Source: an uncultured Oscillospiraceae bacterium
GTDB taxonomy: Bacteria > Bacillota > Clostridia > Oscillospirales > Oscillospiraceae
Length of the DNA: 43,100 nucleotides
Direction of reading: 5' to 3'
Assembly (NCBI GenBank): GCA_934546685.1
Contig: CAKTEB010000010.1
Location: 1-43,100 of the forward strand
Part shown: positions 8,057 to 16,520 of the stretch, in pieces
Numbering within the stretch: the first letter of the stretch is position 1
Layout of the letters: every line of letters begins with the position of its first letter
Made by a program: the position numbers and the translations under genes
Notes under the pieces: model-generated
The model's input: only the letters and a program-made list of their open reading frames with translations
What the model was told of the DNA's origin: nothing
The model's database searches: none

Positions 8057-8785
8057 TCAAAGTCCGTAGCTGAAGGTCTCAGCAAAGGTTTTATAGGACT
8101 CCGGCACCCTGGGCGACGGGGTAAAGGCCCGATCCGCGCCGTAGGTTTTTCTCAGGCAGCAGGGCCTATCCGGAGCAGGAAAGGAAAGGCTGTCCATCTC
8201 CGCAAAGGCCGGATCCACCGGCAATGGCTCCGGAGTATCCGTCAAATTGATGCCCTGCCGGCAGTCCACCTCATGGAGATCCAGCATGTGCCAGATCCTC
8301 CACGCGCCGTCCTCCAGAATAAAGTCCACCGCCCAGTAGCTGAAGTCCCAATAGGAGACTGGCCCGGCAGCTGTGACCTTTTCCACCAGGCCCCGGACCA
8401 CCCAGATGCCCTTGGCGGTCTGCAGGTCGTCCGCCACCTCGATGACAGGGGTATCGATGGGCCGGTAGGAGATCTGGCCCACGCCGAAGCACGCCTCCTC
8501 GGTCTTTCCCTCCAGCTTTTCCGGAAACCGTGCCCGGATCAGCCGGCTGGCCAGGGCGGTCTCCGCCTCGATGGCCCCATAGTAGCCCCGGATGGACTCC
8601 GGCCCCACATAGTAGCCGTCATTGACTCCAAGGCTCACATCCGTCCGGCTGCTCCAGAACCGGGGCAGCGCCCCCTCCCGCTTGATGCAGTAGCTTTGGG
8701 AGTATTTTCCCATGATGTTCTGGACCTCCCGGCGGATCTCCCAGCGGGTCAGGAGCTGCTCTGCGGTAAAGTCTTTCTTTCGCAT
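8057..8785 (-). CDS. NTF2/SnoaL-like protein, first of the operon
   Basis: 242 residues from ATG 8785, preceded by AGGAGGG; an upstream in-frame ATG at 8809 has no ribosome binding site. It holds the same core as its downstream neighbour: a helical start (TRWEIRREVQNIMGKYSQSY), NDGYYVGPESIRGYY, and YWAVDFILEDGAWRIWHML. It ends with VPESYKTFAETFSYGL. Three non-identical NTF2-like genes in a row, followed by a solute-binding protein and an enoate-reductase-type flavoenzyme, suggest a pathway for a cyclic or unsaturated small molecule such as a plant phenolic or steroid. That substrate class is only an inference. Confidence 0.78.
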   Translation of the reverse strand: MRKKDFTAEQLLTRWEIRREVQNIMGKYSQSYCIKREGALPRFWSSRTDVSLGVNDGYYVGPESIRGYYGAIEAETALASRLIRARFPEKLEGKTEEACFGVGQISYRPIDTPVIEVADDLQTAKGIWVVRGLVEKVTAAGPVSYWDFSYWAVDFILEDGAWRIWHMLDLHEVDCRQGINLTDTPEPLPVDPAFAEMDSLSFPAPDRPCCLRKTYGADRAFTPSPRVPESYKTFAETFSYGL

Positions 8786-8819
8786 ACGATCCCTCCTAGT
8801 GTACAGCATTTATACAATT

Positions 8820-8848
8820 ATTATATGTGCTCCGCCCCAGCGGAAGAA
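8820..8848 (-). promoter_or_regulatory. Promoter of the leftward NTF2/lipoprotein/reductase operon
   Basis: On the minus strand TTCTTC (8843-8848), a 17-base spacer and a perfect TATAAT (8820-8825). The weak -35 fits a promoter that needs an activator, presumably the divergent AraC-type protein. Confidence 0.55.
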
Positions 8849-8893
8849 GGGCCACTATTACGGATTTTCGTCCAGAATCTGACCTCCAGACCC

Positions 8894-8922
8894 TTGCGGG
8901 ATCTGCGGAGGGCCGGTATAAT
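8894..8922 (+). promoter_or_regulatory. Promoter of the AraC-type regulator
   Basis: TTGCGG (8894-8899), 17 bases, TATAAT (8917-8922); the start codon lies 49 bases downstream. It is divergent from the operon promoter, with about 45 bases between the -35 elements that could hold regulator sites. Confidence 0.7.
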
Positions 8923-8970
8923 ATTTGCAGGGCCCCCGCTGGCCCCAGGTACGAAACAGGAGGGTTCCCC

Positions 8971-10272
8971 ATGGATGAGATCGCGCGCTGGAAGGAAGAA
9001 TGCCGCCGGCTTGAGGCGGAAAACGACCGTCTCCGTCAGGAATGTCTCCGCAGCCGCCGTCAGGAGCTGCTGGAGCATCTGCTCCGGGGCGAATTCAGCT
9101 CCGTCTCGGAGATCGCTGCCGATTTGGAGCGGGTGGGCGTTTCCCTCAAAAAGGACGCCTTTCTGGAGCTGTATGTCAACGTGCTGTCGCCTCCGCCTGT
9201 TTCCGAGGAGGCCGCTGGGGCCCGCTCCGGCTTCCGGGCTGTCTATGAGGACGGCATCTCCCAGCTCATCGAGCAGTATTATCCCGAGACCTTTGCGGCC
9301 TCCCTGCGTCTGGGCACCGGCGTGGCCGCCATTTTGCAGACGGATGAGTGTCCTAAGCCCCCAAAGCCGTCCATGCACCTGCCCAAGGACAACTTCATCG
9401 ATACCCTCAACAGCCGGGGGCTCCAGCTGGCGGATACCCTCTGTGAGCGGGACGGGCTGGAGGTCTTTGTGTCCATCAGCCGCCCTCACTCCGGCATTGG
9501 GGAGATCCCCGACGCCCATCAGGAGATCCTGGAGATCAACCACTATCGGGCCATTATGGGCATCAACGTGCCCCTGCTGTGCTACCACGACTTTGAGCTG
9601 GCCGAGGACGACAGCGTCGGCCAACTGCGGCTGGAGCAGAAATATCTCTCCTGCGTGGAGCTGGGGGAATATGAGCAGGCCCGGCAGGTGCTGAAAACCA
9701 TGATCGACCAGGAGTTTCGGCAGGCTATCCCCTCCCTGTTCTCTCTGCGGTATCGGCTGTCAGCCAAGCTCGGCCTGCTGCTCATCACCCTGGACAAATT
9801 CCAGACCCAGGAGCAGCCCGCCATCTTCGACGAGGTGCTGGGGCTCCAAAAGGCCCTGACCCAGGACGACCTGACCGTGGAGAAGCTCCGGGAGAAGATC
9901 GACCTGATTTTCGACCACATCGCCTCCTTCCTGGCTCAGCAGCACTCCCCCAAGTGGCTGACGCCGCTCCTTCAATACGTCGAGGAGCACTACACCTGCT
10001 CGGAGCTCAATGTAGCCTCCATCTGCGATGTCTTCGGTCTGAGCCCCTCCTACCTGACAAGGGAGGTAAAGCGCTGCACCGGAAATTCCCTCCTAGACCT
10101 GCTGCAAAAGAAGCGCCTGGACAAGGCCATTGAATGGATCAGCGGCGGTACCAGCATGGCCCGGGCCGCGGAGCTCAGCGGCTTTGGGGATACCCGCTCC
10201 ATGCGCCGGGCCTTCCAGAAATACGTCCATACTACGCCCCAGCAGTATCTCGAAGCGCATCCCGCATCCTAA
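8971..10272 (+). CDS. AraC-family transcriptional regulator
   Basis: 433 residues from ATG 8971 behind CAGGAGGG; the longer open frame from 8827 runs through the promoter and is rejected. The first 35 residues are a likely coiled coil (ARWKEECRRLEAENDRLRQE). The middle is an undefined sensor or dimer domain. The last 100 residues are the AraC double helix-turn-helix: ELNVASICDVFGLSPSYLTREVKRCTG, then the second helix pair AAELSGFGDTRSMRRAFQKYVHTTPQQY. It is divergent from the NTF2/lipoprotein/reductase operon and is the obvious candidate for its ligand-dependent activator. Confidence 0.9.
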   Translation: MDEIARWKEECRRLEAENDRLRQECLRSRRQELLEHLLRGEFSSVSEIAADLERVGVSLKKDAFLELYVNVLSPPPVSEEAAGARSGFRAVYEDGISQLIEQYYPETFAASLRLGTGVAAILQTDECPKPPKPSMHLPKDNFIDTLNSRGLQLADTLCERDGLEVFVSISRPHSGIGEIPDAHQEILEINHYRAIMGINVPLLCYHDFELAEDDSVGQLRLEQKYLSCVELGEYEQARQVLKTMIDQEFRQAIPSLFSLRYRLSAKLGLLLITLDKFQTQEQPAIFDEVLGLQKALTQDDLTVEKLREKIDLIFDHIASFLAQQHSPKWLTPLLQYVEEHYTCSELNVASICDVFGLSPSYLTREVKRCTGNSLLDLLQKKRLDKAIEWISGGTSMARAAELSGFGDTRSMRRAFQKYVHTTPQQYLEAHPAS

Positions 10273-10368
10273 TATCTCAATAGGGTCTGTCTCGACTCAT
10301 GGGCTCTTCTAGCTTCTATGTAAACCGCTTGCCCGGGGCAAGCTAGAGGCGCTCTCGGATCCACCAGA

Positions 10369-10404
10369 AACGCGCCAGGAATCGATGCTGATTCCTGGCG
10401 CGTT
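10369..10404 (+). terminator. Intrinsic terminator of the AraC gene
   Basis: Perfect 15-base arms (AACGCGCCAGGAATC and its complement) with a 6-base loop, followed after a short gap by CAGTTTTGC. The stretch 10273-10433 holds nothing else I can assign. Confidence 0.75.
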
Positions 10405-10433
10405 GGCATTCAGTTTTGCTTATCCAGGATGCC

Positions 10434-11986
10434 TCACAGCATCTGCAGAACGATCTGTCCCTTGTACTCCCCGGCCTCAAGACTTACCTCCTGGCCGTCT
10501 ATTGTGACCTGGAGCCGCTTGCCCGCCGGAGCCTCTACCGCTGCCTCTGGGCCAATGGTCAGGCGATTTACATAGGAGGTTCCGGTCACAGTCCACCGGG
10601 AGCTTCCCTCCACTATCACGCTGACGCCGTTGTTCACAGCGGGAGCGGGGGTGAGATTCACCTCGCCGATCTCCTCCCGGTTGTACTTCGTGACCTTCTC
10701 CACCCGATGCTTGGCCGTGGCGGAGGAGATGGCACCGGAAATTTTCGTGTCTGTAAAGAACAGCGCCAGATTTTTCGCCGGGGGCACGTCCAGACCCAGC
10801 ATCTTCCGGAAGAACTCCGGCATCTCGCCGTCCTTCCCCGGTGCGCCGGGGCCGCCGGGAGCACCAGGGCCGCTGGGGCCGCCCGGACCGCCGGTTTTCT
10901 GTCCATCCGGGGAGCCGGGGCCGCCGGAGTAGGGGGGATCTTTCGGGGCCTTCGGGGCAGCCGGATCCAGCGTACCGGTGACGCCCTTGAGGTTCGTGGT
11001 AGCGTTATAGAAATCGCCGGGCAGCTCCATGTCCTGGAACCGGGCCACCACATCCGTACCGGGCACCGCCGTGGTGAGATCCCGGCCCTCCACATAGGTG
11101 TCCGGGCCCACGGGATCTGAGTAATATGCGCCGGTATCGTTGGGATCGTCCAGATCCATCAGGGTCATAATGGAGCCCGTATCGCTTTTCAACTCTGCCC
11201 CTCGCACGGAAAACTCCGGGGTGCAGCCCTTCACCAGGAAGGCCGTCTCGCCGGTATGGAATCGGACGCCGGGCTCCACCTCTACCTTGCCCTCCAGGTT
11301 ACGGAAGCACAGGACGCCGAAGCGCCCGGATTCCACGGTGGTATCTCCGGCGAACCGCCCGGAGGCCTTGCCGTTGGCCACAATAAGGCCCATGTCCGGT
11401 ACCTGCACTGTGCAGTCCTCAAAGGACACCAGGCAGTCGTTGATGGAGAATGCGCCGTAGCCGCTGTGCCCCGTGATCTCCACATGGGAGTCCTTCATGT
11501 ACAGCCGTCCCCTACGAACGCCGTCGGTAGACATAACGCCCCACCCCGCAGCCTTCATGGTGCAGCGATTGAAATGGGCCGTGGCATGCTCCTCCAGATT
11601 AAAGGCCCGGCAGTTCCCGCTGAGGCCCAGCATCCACGGAACCGCCCGCATAACGCCGGGGGCACCGTATCGATGTAGTCCGGCGGAAGAACGCCGTTTT
11701 TGCTCTCGATGACAGAATCGTTCACTGTAACGTCGCAGTGACCCGCCAGAAACATGGTGCTCCGGGCCGCGCCCCGGGTGGAGATATGGGTGTTGTTGAC
11801 GGTGACCTGGGCCTTATGATCGTCATAGCTTCCGCCCTCTACCGCCGCCTTCACCGACATCTCCGGCACATAGGCCCCGTCCATGACGCAGATACCCGCC
11901 CGGAAGGGATAGGTGCCAAGGGGGATCCGATCCGTAACCGTCAGGACAATGTCCCCGTCATAGACGCCCGGGGCCATTTCGCAGCT
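10434..11986 (-). pseudogene. Right-handed beta-helix repeat protein, N-terminally truncated and frameshifted
   Basis: Two minus-strand frames belong together: 11977 to about 11660 (GVYDGDIVLTVTDRIPLGTY...VLPPDYIDTVP) and about 11655 to 10434 (VMRAVPWMLGLSGNCRAF...). They join if one C is restored in the C/G run near 11655-11662, so this is a one-base deletion or a sequencing error. Short strands and turns rich in Gly, Thr, Asn and Val repeat as in parallel beta-helix surface proteins. A collagen-like Gly-Pro segment (GGPGGPSGPGAPGGPGAPG, about 10840-10930) interrupts the C-terminal third. The N-terminus, including any signal peptide, is missing where the sequence switches to an AraC-type fragment near 11988. 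Neither the 11651 nor the 11977 start has a credible ribosome binding site. Confidence 0.7.
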
Positions 11987-12180
11987 CTCGCCAGGTGGAG
12001 GATCTCAACCGGCAGCTGACCCGATTCCCGCTGTATACCGCCGTGAGCTCCATTGTCCACGGCGTGGAGGGACTCCCTGCCGCCCTCTCCGAGGTAAAGC
12101 AGCTCACGGACTACAAGGTCATCATGGAGGAGCACGCCCCCAACATTCTGTTTGCGGACAGCATCTCCCCCAGCCAGTGG
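11986..12180 (+). pseudogene. Fragment of an AraC/YesN-type regulator (middle domain only)
   Basis: About 65 codons reading RQVEDLNRQLTRFPLYTA...LPAALSEVKQLTDYKVIM...ILFADSI. The pattern LPAAxxEVKQLTDYKVIM is like the linker domain that precedes the DNA-binding part in YesN-type AraC regulators. No N-terminus and no helix-turn-helix are present: on the left it abuts the beta-helix remnant on the opposite strand, on the right it runs in frame into a GNAT remnant. It is almost certainly non-functional. Confidence 0.55.
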
Positions 12181-12384
12181 GGCGCGCCGGACACGCTGGT
12201 GGCGCCGGAGCAGCGGCACGGCATCGGCACGGCACTGATCAAGGCTGTGCTCGCCCGTTACCCCGCGGTTCGTCAGGTTCAGCTGACTACAGATAACACC
12301 CCGAAAACAGTCGCTTTCTATCGCTCCCTGGGATTCTCGGAGCTCTCCCAGCTGGGGTGCTGCGGATTAATGATATGCCGATGA
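12180..12384 (+). pseudogene. C-terminal fragment of a GNAT acetyltransferase
   Basis: About 67 codons containing the acetyl-CoA loop RHGIGTALIKAVLARY and the GNAT end pattern TVAFYRSLGFSELSQLGC. The first half of the domain is missing, replaced in frame by the AraC-type fragment. With only half the fold it is unlikely to be active. Confidence 0.7.
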
Positions 12385-12425
12385 ACGTTCCGCGAAACAA
12401 TACCCCCACCTGCAAGGAGGCCCCT

Positions 12426-12935
12426 ATGGCAAGCACCCACAACAAAATTTCAAAGGACACCGTCCCGGAGGGCTTCAGCGTCTCTCTGGCCCTGGTAGAT
12501 CTGGTTCCGGTGATATTCTTCGGGCTCTCCGCCATCCGCATTGGCGGCCTGTTTGCAAGTCCCCTGTTCATGGCCGGGGCCGCGATCTGCCTGATCTCCG
12601 GCGCTGTGAAGGTGCTGTGGAAGCTGATCGCCGCGGTCTCCGGGAGGAATATCTGGCCCATGTTTGTGCAGATGCGGATCCTGATGCCCGCAGGCTTCCT
12701 GATGCTGCTGGCGGCGCTGATCGTGGATCGGCGGAACCTCAGCGGCCCGGGGATTCTGGCTGGGCTCACGGGCTTCCCCGCCTGCGTCTTTTTCCTGCTG
12801 GGGGTGCTGGTGCTGGTATTGATGACCGTCTTCGCCTTTCGGCTGGACTCCAGCGATCCCAAGGCGAACTGGCTGGAGCAGGGCGTCAACGGCCTCGCCC
12901 AGGCGTGCTTTTTCATCGGTCTGCTTCTGGTGTAA
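12426..12935 (+). CDS. Four-helix integral membrane protein of unknown function
   Basis: 169 residues from ATG 12426, which has AAGGAGG ten bases upstream. Hydrophobic helices lie at about res 18-38, 42-62, 75-95 and 105-135, with a last hydrophobic end. I see no motif that names a family. It looks intact, unlike its neighbours on both sides, and ends before a clear terminator. Function unknown. Confidence 0.7.
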   Translation: MASTHNKISKDTVPEGFSVSLALVDLVPVIFFGLSAIRIGGLFASPLFMAGAAICLISGAVKVLWKLIAAVSGRNIWPMFVQMRILMPAGFLMLLAALIVDRRNLSGPGILAGLTGFPACVFFLLGVLVLVLMTVFAFRLDSSDPKANWLEQGVNGLAQACFFIGLLLV

Positions 12936-12968
12936 GCAGATGAATCGGAATAGCACAGCACGATAAAA

Positions 12969-13011
12969 ACATGAGAGCAGCAGCCGGATCCATGGCTGCT
13001 GCTCTCATGTA
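12969..13011. terminator. Intrinsic terminator between the membrane protein and the LysR remnant
   Basis: Near-perfect 17-base arms (ACATGAGAGCAGCAGCC and complement). AAAAA precedes it on the plus strand, so the minus-strand transcript of the LysR gene would read hairpin plus TTTTT; it can also serve the rightward gene. Confidence 0.75.
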
Positions 13012-13030
13012 TCTTTCGTGGAACCATCCG

Positions 13031-13530
13031 TTACTCCCTGATTCTCCGCAAAAATGCCTCCGCCGCCGTGGAAAGCACCGCGTACCGCTTCCAGACCAAG
13101 GCGTGCGTGAATTCGATCCCCGAACTCAGGGGCCGGAAGCACAGTCCCGGGTCCAGCTGGTAGGGCAGATGATTGTCACTGGTCAGGAAATACCCCAGTC
13201 CGCTGCGCACAAAGGTGGCCGCATCCCCATTGGGCACGTTGTAGGCGGCCGTGATGTTCAGCTGCTCCAGATCCACCTGGGCCCAACGGGCCAGCGCCCG
13301 CTGCAGGCCCGCCCTGCGGTGGAGCACCAGGGGTACCGCGCAGAGGTCCGCTTTTTCCACCGCCGGCTTCTCCGCCAGGGGGCTGTCCTCCGGCATCAGG
13401 AGCCCCCAGCGGGCCGTCTCCCCCAGAGAAACATACTCATATTTCAAGGTATCTATGGGCTCCAGCAGCACCGCAAAGTCCAGGCTGCCCTGATCCAGCC
13501 GCTCCGTCACCTCCGGGGCTTCGGCATTTC
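13031..13530 (-). pseudogene. C-terminal fragment of a LysR-family regulator
   Basis: From about 13530 down to the stop at 13031 the minus strand encodes the substrate-binding domain of a LysR-type regulator: VTERLDQGSLDFAVLLEP, then WGLLMPEDSPLA, FVRSGLGYFL and a C-terminal VWKRY. The N-terminal helix-turn-helix and half of the effector domain are absent. The open frame continues to 13606 only because it reads antisense through MATE-transporter sequence. Confidence 0.75.
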
Positions 13531-13531
13531 C

Positions 13532-13735
13532 CTGCCCCCGGCCCTGCTGACCATCCTGGGCGTGTGCGTGATCCGCATCGCCTGGATTCAGTTCGTCTTC
13601 CCCCACAGCCAGACCTTCCGGACCATCATGGCCGCCTATCCCATCAGCCTGTTCGCCACTATGCTGCTGATTTTCGGCGCACTGATGTACTTCCGGCCGT
13701 CAAAGCGGTTTGCGCGGATGCAGAGGGCTCAATAA
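13532..13735 (+). pseudogene. C-terminal fragment of a MATE-family efflux transporter
   Basis: About 66 codons (PALLTILGVCVIRIAWIQF, TFRTIMAAYPISLFAT, then LIFGALMYFRPSKRF) match the last two helices of MATE multidrug exporters. The first ten helices are missing. A MATE gene next to a divergent LysR regulator is a common pair; one deletion that took both 5' ends and the shared promoter explains the layout. Confidence 0.7.
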
Positions 13736-13743
13736 ATCCGCAC

Positions 13744-13774
13744 CCGCCAGGATCTTCCCCGAGGATCCTGGCGG
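13744..13774 (+). terminator. Intrinsic terminator after the MATE remnant
   Basis: Arms CCGCCAGGATC and GATCCTGGCGG with a 9-base loop, followed by TCTTCTTTCT. It insulates the following module from leftward transcription. Confidence 0.75.
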
Positions 13775-13822
13775 TCTTCTTTCTGTCGCATCCGCCATTT
13801 TATCTCTTTTCCTGCCCATGTA

Positions 13823-13851
13823 TTGACAACGCCCCCTCCATCCGTGATAAT
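13823..13851 (+). promoter_or_regulatory. Strong promoter of the NACHT module
   Basis: Consensus TTGACA (13823-13828), 17 bases, GATAAT (13846-13851). The ATG of the first NACHT gene lies 66 bases downstream behind CGGAGGGG. Confidence 0.8.
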
Positions 13852-13917
13852 GATAGCTAAGAGACGTCCAAACGCGGCATCCGCCCAAAAATCTACCGCC
13901 AGAAACGGAGGGGCCTT

Positions 13918-16416
13918 ATGAAGTACGAAAAACCTGAAATTTTCCCCGACTTCCCCACCCTGCTGAGGAAGCTGCTTGACTGCCTCGTGTTTGATTGCCC
14001 GCCAGTGGCTCCGGCGGAGCCGGCAGCTTACCTGAGAGCATGCGTCTCCGCCGCGAAAAAAGCCGGCCTTCCTGTAGAGGAGGCAGAGGCCGAGCAGCTT
14101 CCCGCGCTGCGTCAGGCGGACAGCCGGCTCTATCAGCTGGGCTGCATTCTGGCCGAGTGCGCCGCCCAGCTCCGGCAAGCCGATCCCAAGAAGGCCCTTG
14201 CCGACGTATTTTCCGATGATGCCGCCACGGCCCGGTTTATCACCACCTTCTGCGACGATTACTCCGGCAGCCTCAAAAAATGGCTGGCCGGGAACAGCGC
14301 AACGGTGCAAAAGCCCTACAATGCCGCGCTTTTCTTCGCCTTTTTGACGATCCAGCAGCCCGAGAAATGGCCGTCTGCCGCCAAATTACTGGTGGATTTG
14401 CTGGAGGACAACGGAATCAAGGAATTGGAGAAAGCCGTCCAATATGAAATGGCGGACTTTGGCTCGGCCTCAGATCCGAATCTGGCCGATCTGCGGGGCT
14501 GCAGCGTCAAGGCGCTGTGCGCCGTACTCTACATCTGCTTCTGTGTGGTCGGCAGAGATGACGACACCCACAAAAAGCTTATGGAGTCGCTTCAGCACTG
14601 GCTGGAGACGCAATTCGAGCCGGAGCTCAATGCCGCCCAGGCCGCTGAACACGCTGAACGCTCCTGGCTCCGGGATATTCAGTATTACGCCCCCCGCTCT
14701 ATCACCCTCCGCCGCTCCGACGTCAAGCCCCAGGATTTCTACATCCAGCCCCGCTTCCTAAAGGATAATTTGCCCGCGGAGCCCGCTCAGGCGATGGCGC
14801 TGGCCCTAAAAAGCACCCGCTCCATCGTCATGGCAAAGACGGGCATGGGCAAGACCATGTATCTGCGTATGCTGTCCATGTGCATGTTAAAGGGCTATCT
14901 CCCAAAAGACATCCACAACGACGCCCTGAACGAGCTGGCCCGGGCGCTGCATGCCCCGGAAGGAAAGTATGTGATCTTCATCCCCGCCAGCATGTTTTCC
15001 TTCTGCTACAATGACAGGCGCTATGCCGACTGGGCCCAGGATCTCGTGACCCTGTACTTTCACTGTATGTTCAAGCTGTCCGGCGGCTATAACTTCTATT
15101 CCGCCAGCAACCCCCAGCGCTCCGCCGTCCGATATGCCTCCGGCCAGCGCGCCGACGCGCTGACCCCCGCGCTCCAGAAATATATCCAGGAGCTGGCCCG
15201 GCAGGGCAAGCTCCTGCTGCTGGCAGACTCCTTTGACGAGATCGCCGCCGGCTCCATGCGGGACGCATATCTCAAGGCCCTCCGGCGCTTCTGTGACGAC
15301 TACTGCGCCTACCCGGAGCACCAGGATGTGGGTGCCCATGTGATCGTGACCTCCCGTCAGATGTCTCCGGCCACCATGGATCGTCTGGCCCGTGCCATCC
15401 ATCGTGAATGCCCGGACTGCGTCTACGCGATCCAGGATTTGACCCCTCAGCAGCGCAACAAATTGATTGAAAACTGGGGCCATTATTTGAATGAGGAGCC
15501 CCAGGAGATCCAAAGGCAGATTCGGAGCTTTGACGAAAACCATTTCTGCCAGGAGTTCTCCGTCAACCCGTACATGATTTCCGTGCTCTGCTCCAAGCGC
15601 GGCGCAGCCTATGATAAGATCACCCAGGAATTCATCAGCACCCTGGTCAGCAAAACTCGGACGAACTACAGGGTCAAGAACGACCTGGTCAACGACATTC
15701 TGCAGAGCCCCAAGCTCCTGACGATTTTGCAGAACATCGCGCTGAACACCATCCGCGACGGCTCGGAGCACTTTTCCAGCCAGGCCCTGGAGCGTGAGCT
15801 GGTGTCAAAGCTCCAGGATGAGGAGCTGACCCAGGACATGATCGATGATGCGCTCCGGCAGCTCCACGAAATTCTCATCTCCGCAGTGGGCCTGATCGTC
15901 CCGGCAGACGGAGAGGACAGCGCCTACCAGTTCATCAACGGCAGGATCCGCTACCAGCTGGCGGCCAAGGCCATGCAGCGGGCCTTGGCCAGCACCCGGG
16001 ATCGGGGCCAGAGCGCAGCGGCCATGCTGGCCCGGCAGACCAATACCCGGGATTACATCGGCATGCTGATCCCGCTCCTCTGCGAGCTGAAGGATCACAC
16101 GGATCCAGCTCTGGCGGAGTCCTTGGTCATCGATCTGGCCCTGCGCGATACCGATAGGTCGGAGGAGCCGCTGATCCTGGAGGGCATCGTGGATCTGCTT
16201 TTGGGCCGGTACGGCTCCAACATCACGACCCCAAAGGTCATCGGCGACCAGGGCCAGCATACGGTCCGCTCTCAGCGGATCCTGATGCTCCGGCTGCTGT
16301 CCTCCCCGGACTTTGCCCCCAGTGCCACGGAAAAAGCCGGTCTGCGGGAGAGCTCCGCATTTTCCAGCACCAAAGCGTGGCTGCGCCCGGAGCAGCGCAA
16401 AATCCTGAACGGATAG
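13918..16416 (+). CDS. NACHT-domain NTPase 1 (STAND-type)
   Basis: 832 residues. An N-terminal helical domain (about res 1-290) of no recognised family precedes a P-loop ATPase with Walker A AKTGMGKT (306-313) and Walker B LLLLADSFDEI (432-442). The Asp-Ser-Phe-Asp-Glu with small residues is typical of NACHT rather than AP-ATPase. Helical winged-helix and all-alpha segments follow (EFSVNPYMISVLC, a typical post-NACHT motif), with no obvious LRR, WD or TPR array. In NACHT proteins ATP-driven oligomerisation follows sensing of a trigger, and bacterial examples protect against phage. An AGAAACGGAGGGGCC site precedes ATG 13918. It starts a same-strand unit with the YbjN-like and second NACHT genes. 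What it senses and which effector it uses are not visible. Confidence 0.85.
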   Translation: MKYEKPEIFPDFPTLLRKLLDCLVFDCPPVAPAEPAAYLRACVSAAKKAGLPVEEAEAEQLPALRQADSRLYQLGCILAECAAQLRQADPKKALADVFSDDAATARFITTFCDDYSGSLKKWLAGNSATVQKPYNAALFFAFLTIQQPEKWPSAAKLLVDLLEDNGIKELEKAVQYEMADFGSASDPNLADLRGCSVKALCAVLYICFCVVGRDDDTHKKLMESLQHWLETQFEPELNAAQAAEHAERSWLRDIQYYAPRSITLRRSDVKPQDFYIQPRFLKDNLPAEPAQAMALALKSTRSIVMAKTGMGKTMYLRMLSMCMLKGYLPKDIHNDALNELARALHAPEGKYVIFIPASMFSFCYNDRRYADWAQDLVTLYFHCMFKLSGGYNFYSASNPQRSAVRYASGQRADALTPALQKYIQELARQGKLLLLADSFDEIAAGSMRDAYLKALRRFCDDYCAYPEHQDVGAHVIVTSRQMSPATMDRLARAIHRECPDCVYAIQDLTPQQRNKLIENWGHYLNEEPQEIQRQIRSFDENHFCQEFSVNPYMISVLCSKRGAAYDKITQEFISTLVSKTRTNYRVKNDLVNDILQSPKLLTILQNIALNTIRDGSEHFSSQALERELVSKLQDEELTQDMIDDALRQLHEILISAVGLIVPADGEDSAYQFINGRIRYQLAAKAMQRALASTRDRGQSAAAMLARQTNTRDYIGMLIPLLCELKDHTDPALAESLVIDLALRDTDRSEEPLILEGIVDLLLGRYGSNITTPKVIGDQGQHTVRSQRILMLRLLSSPDFAPSATEKAGLRESSAFSSTKAWLRPEQRKILNG

Positions 16417-16474
16417 GGCCGTTTTCCTAGACAGAACCCCCTCCGCTCCCTATCCGGAAGGCGGCTGTCCGGTG

Positions 16475-16480
16475 TATACT
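16475..16480 (+). promoter_or_regulatory. Possible extended -10 promoter upstream of the YbjN-like gene
   Basis: TGTATACT places TG directly before a TATACT hexamer (16475-16480), with no good -35. It could give the second and third genes of the unit some independent expression. Confidence 0.4.
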
Positions 16481-16520
16481 GTAGACACAACAACGCAATG
16501 AACCGAAAGGAGATACAATT

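Noticed and set aside
13531..13606. N-terminus of the LysR-like frame
   Set aside because: This stretch is antisense to MATE sequence and has no helix-turn-helix.
14887..15771. Long minus-strand open frame opposite NACHT 1
   Set aside because: It is a shadow of the GC-rich NACHT 1 codons; no ribosome site and no recognisable domain.
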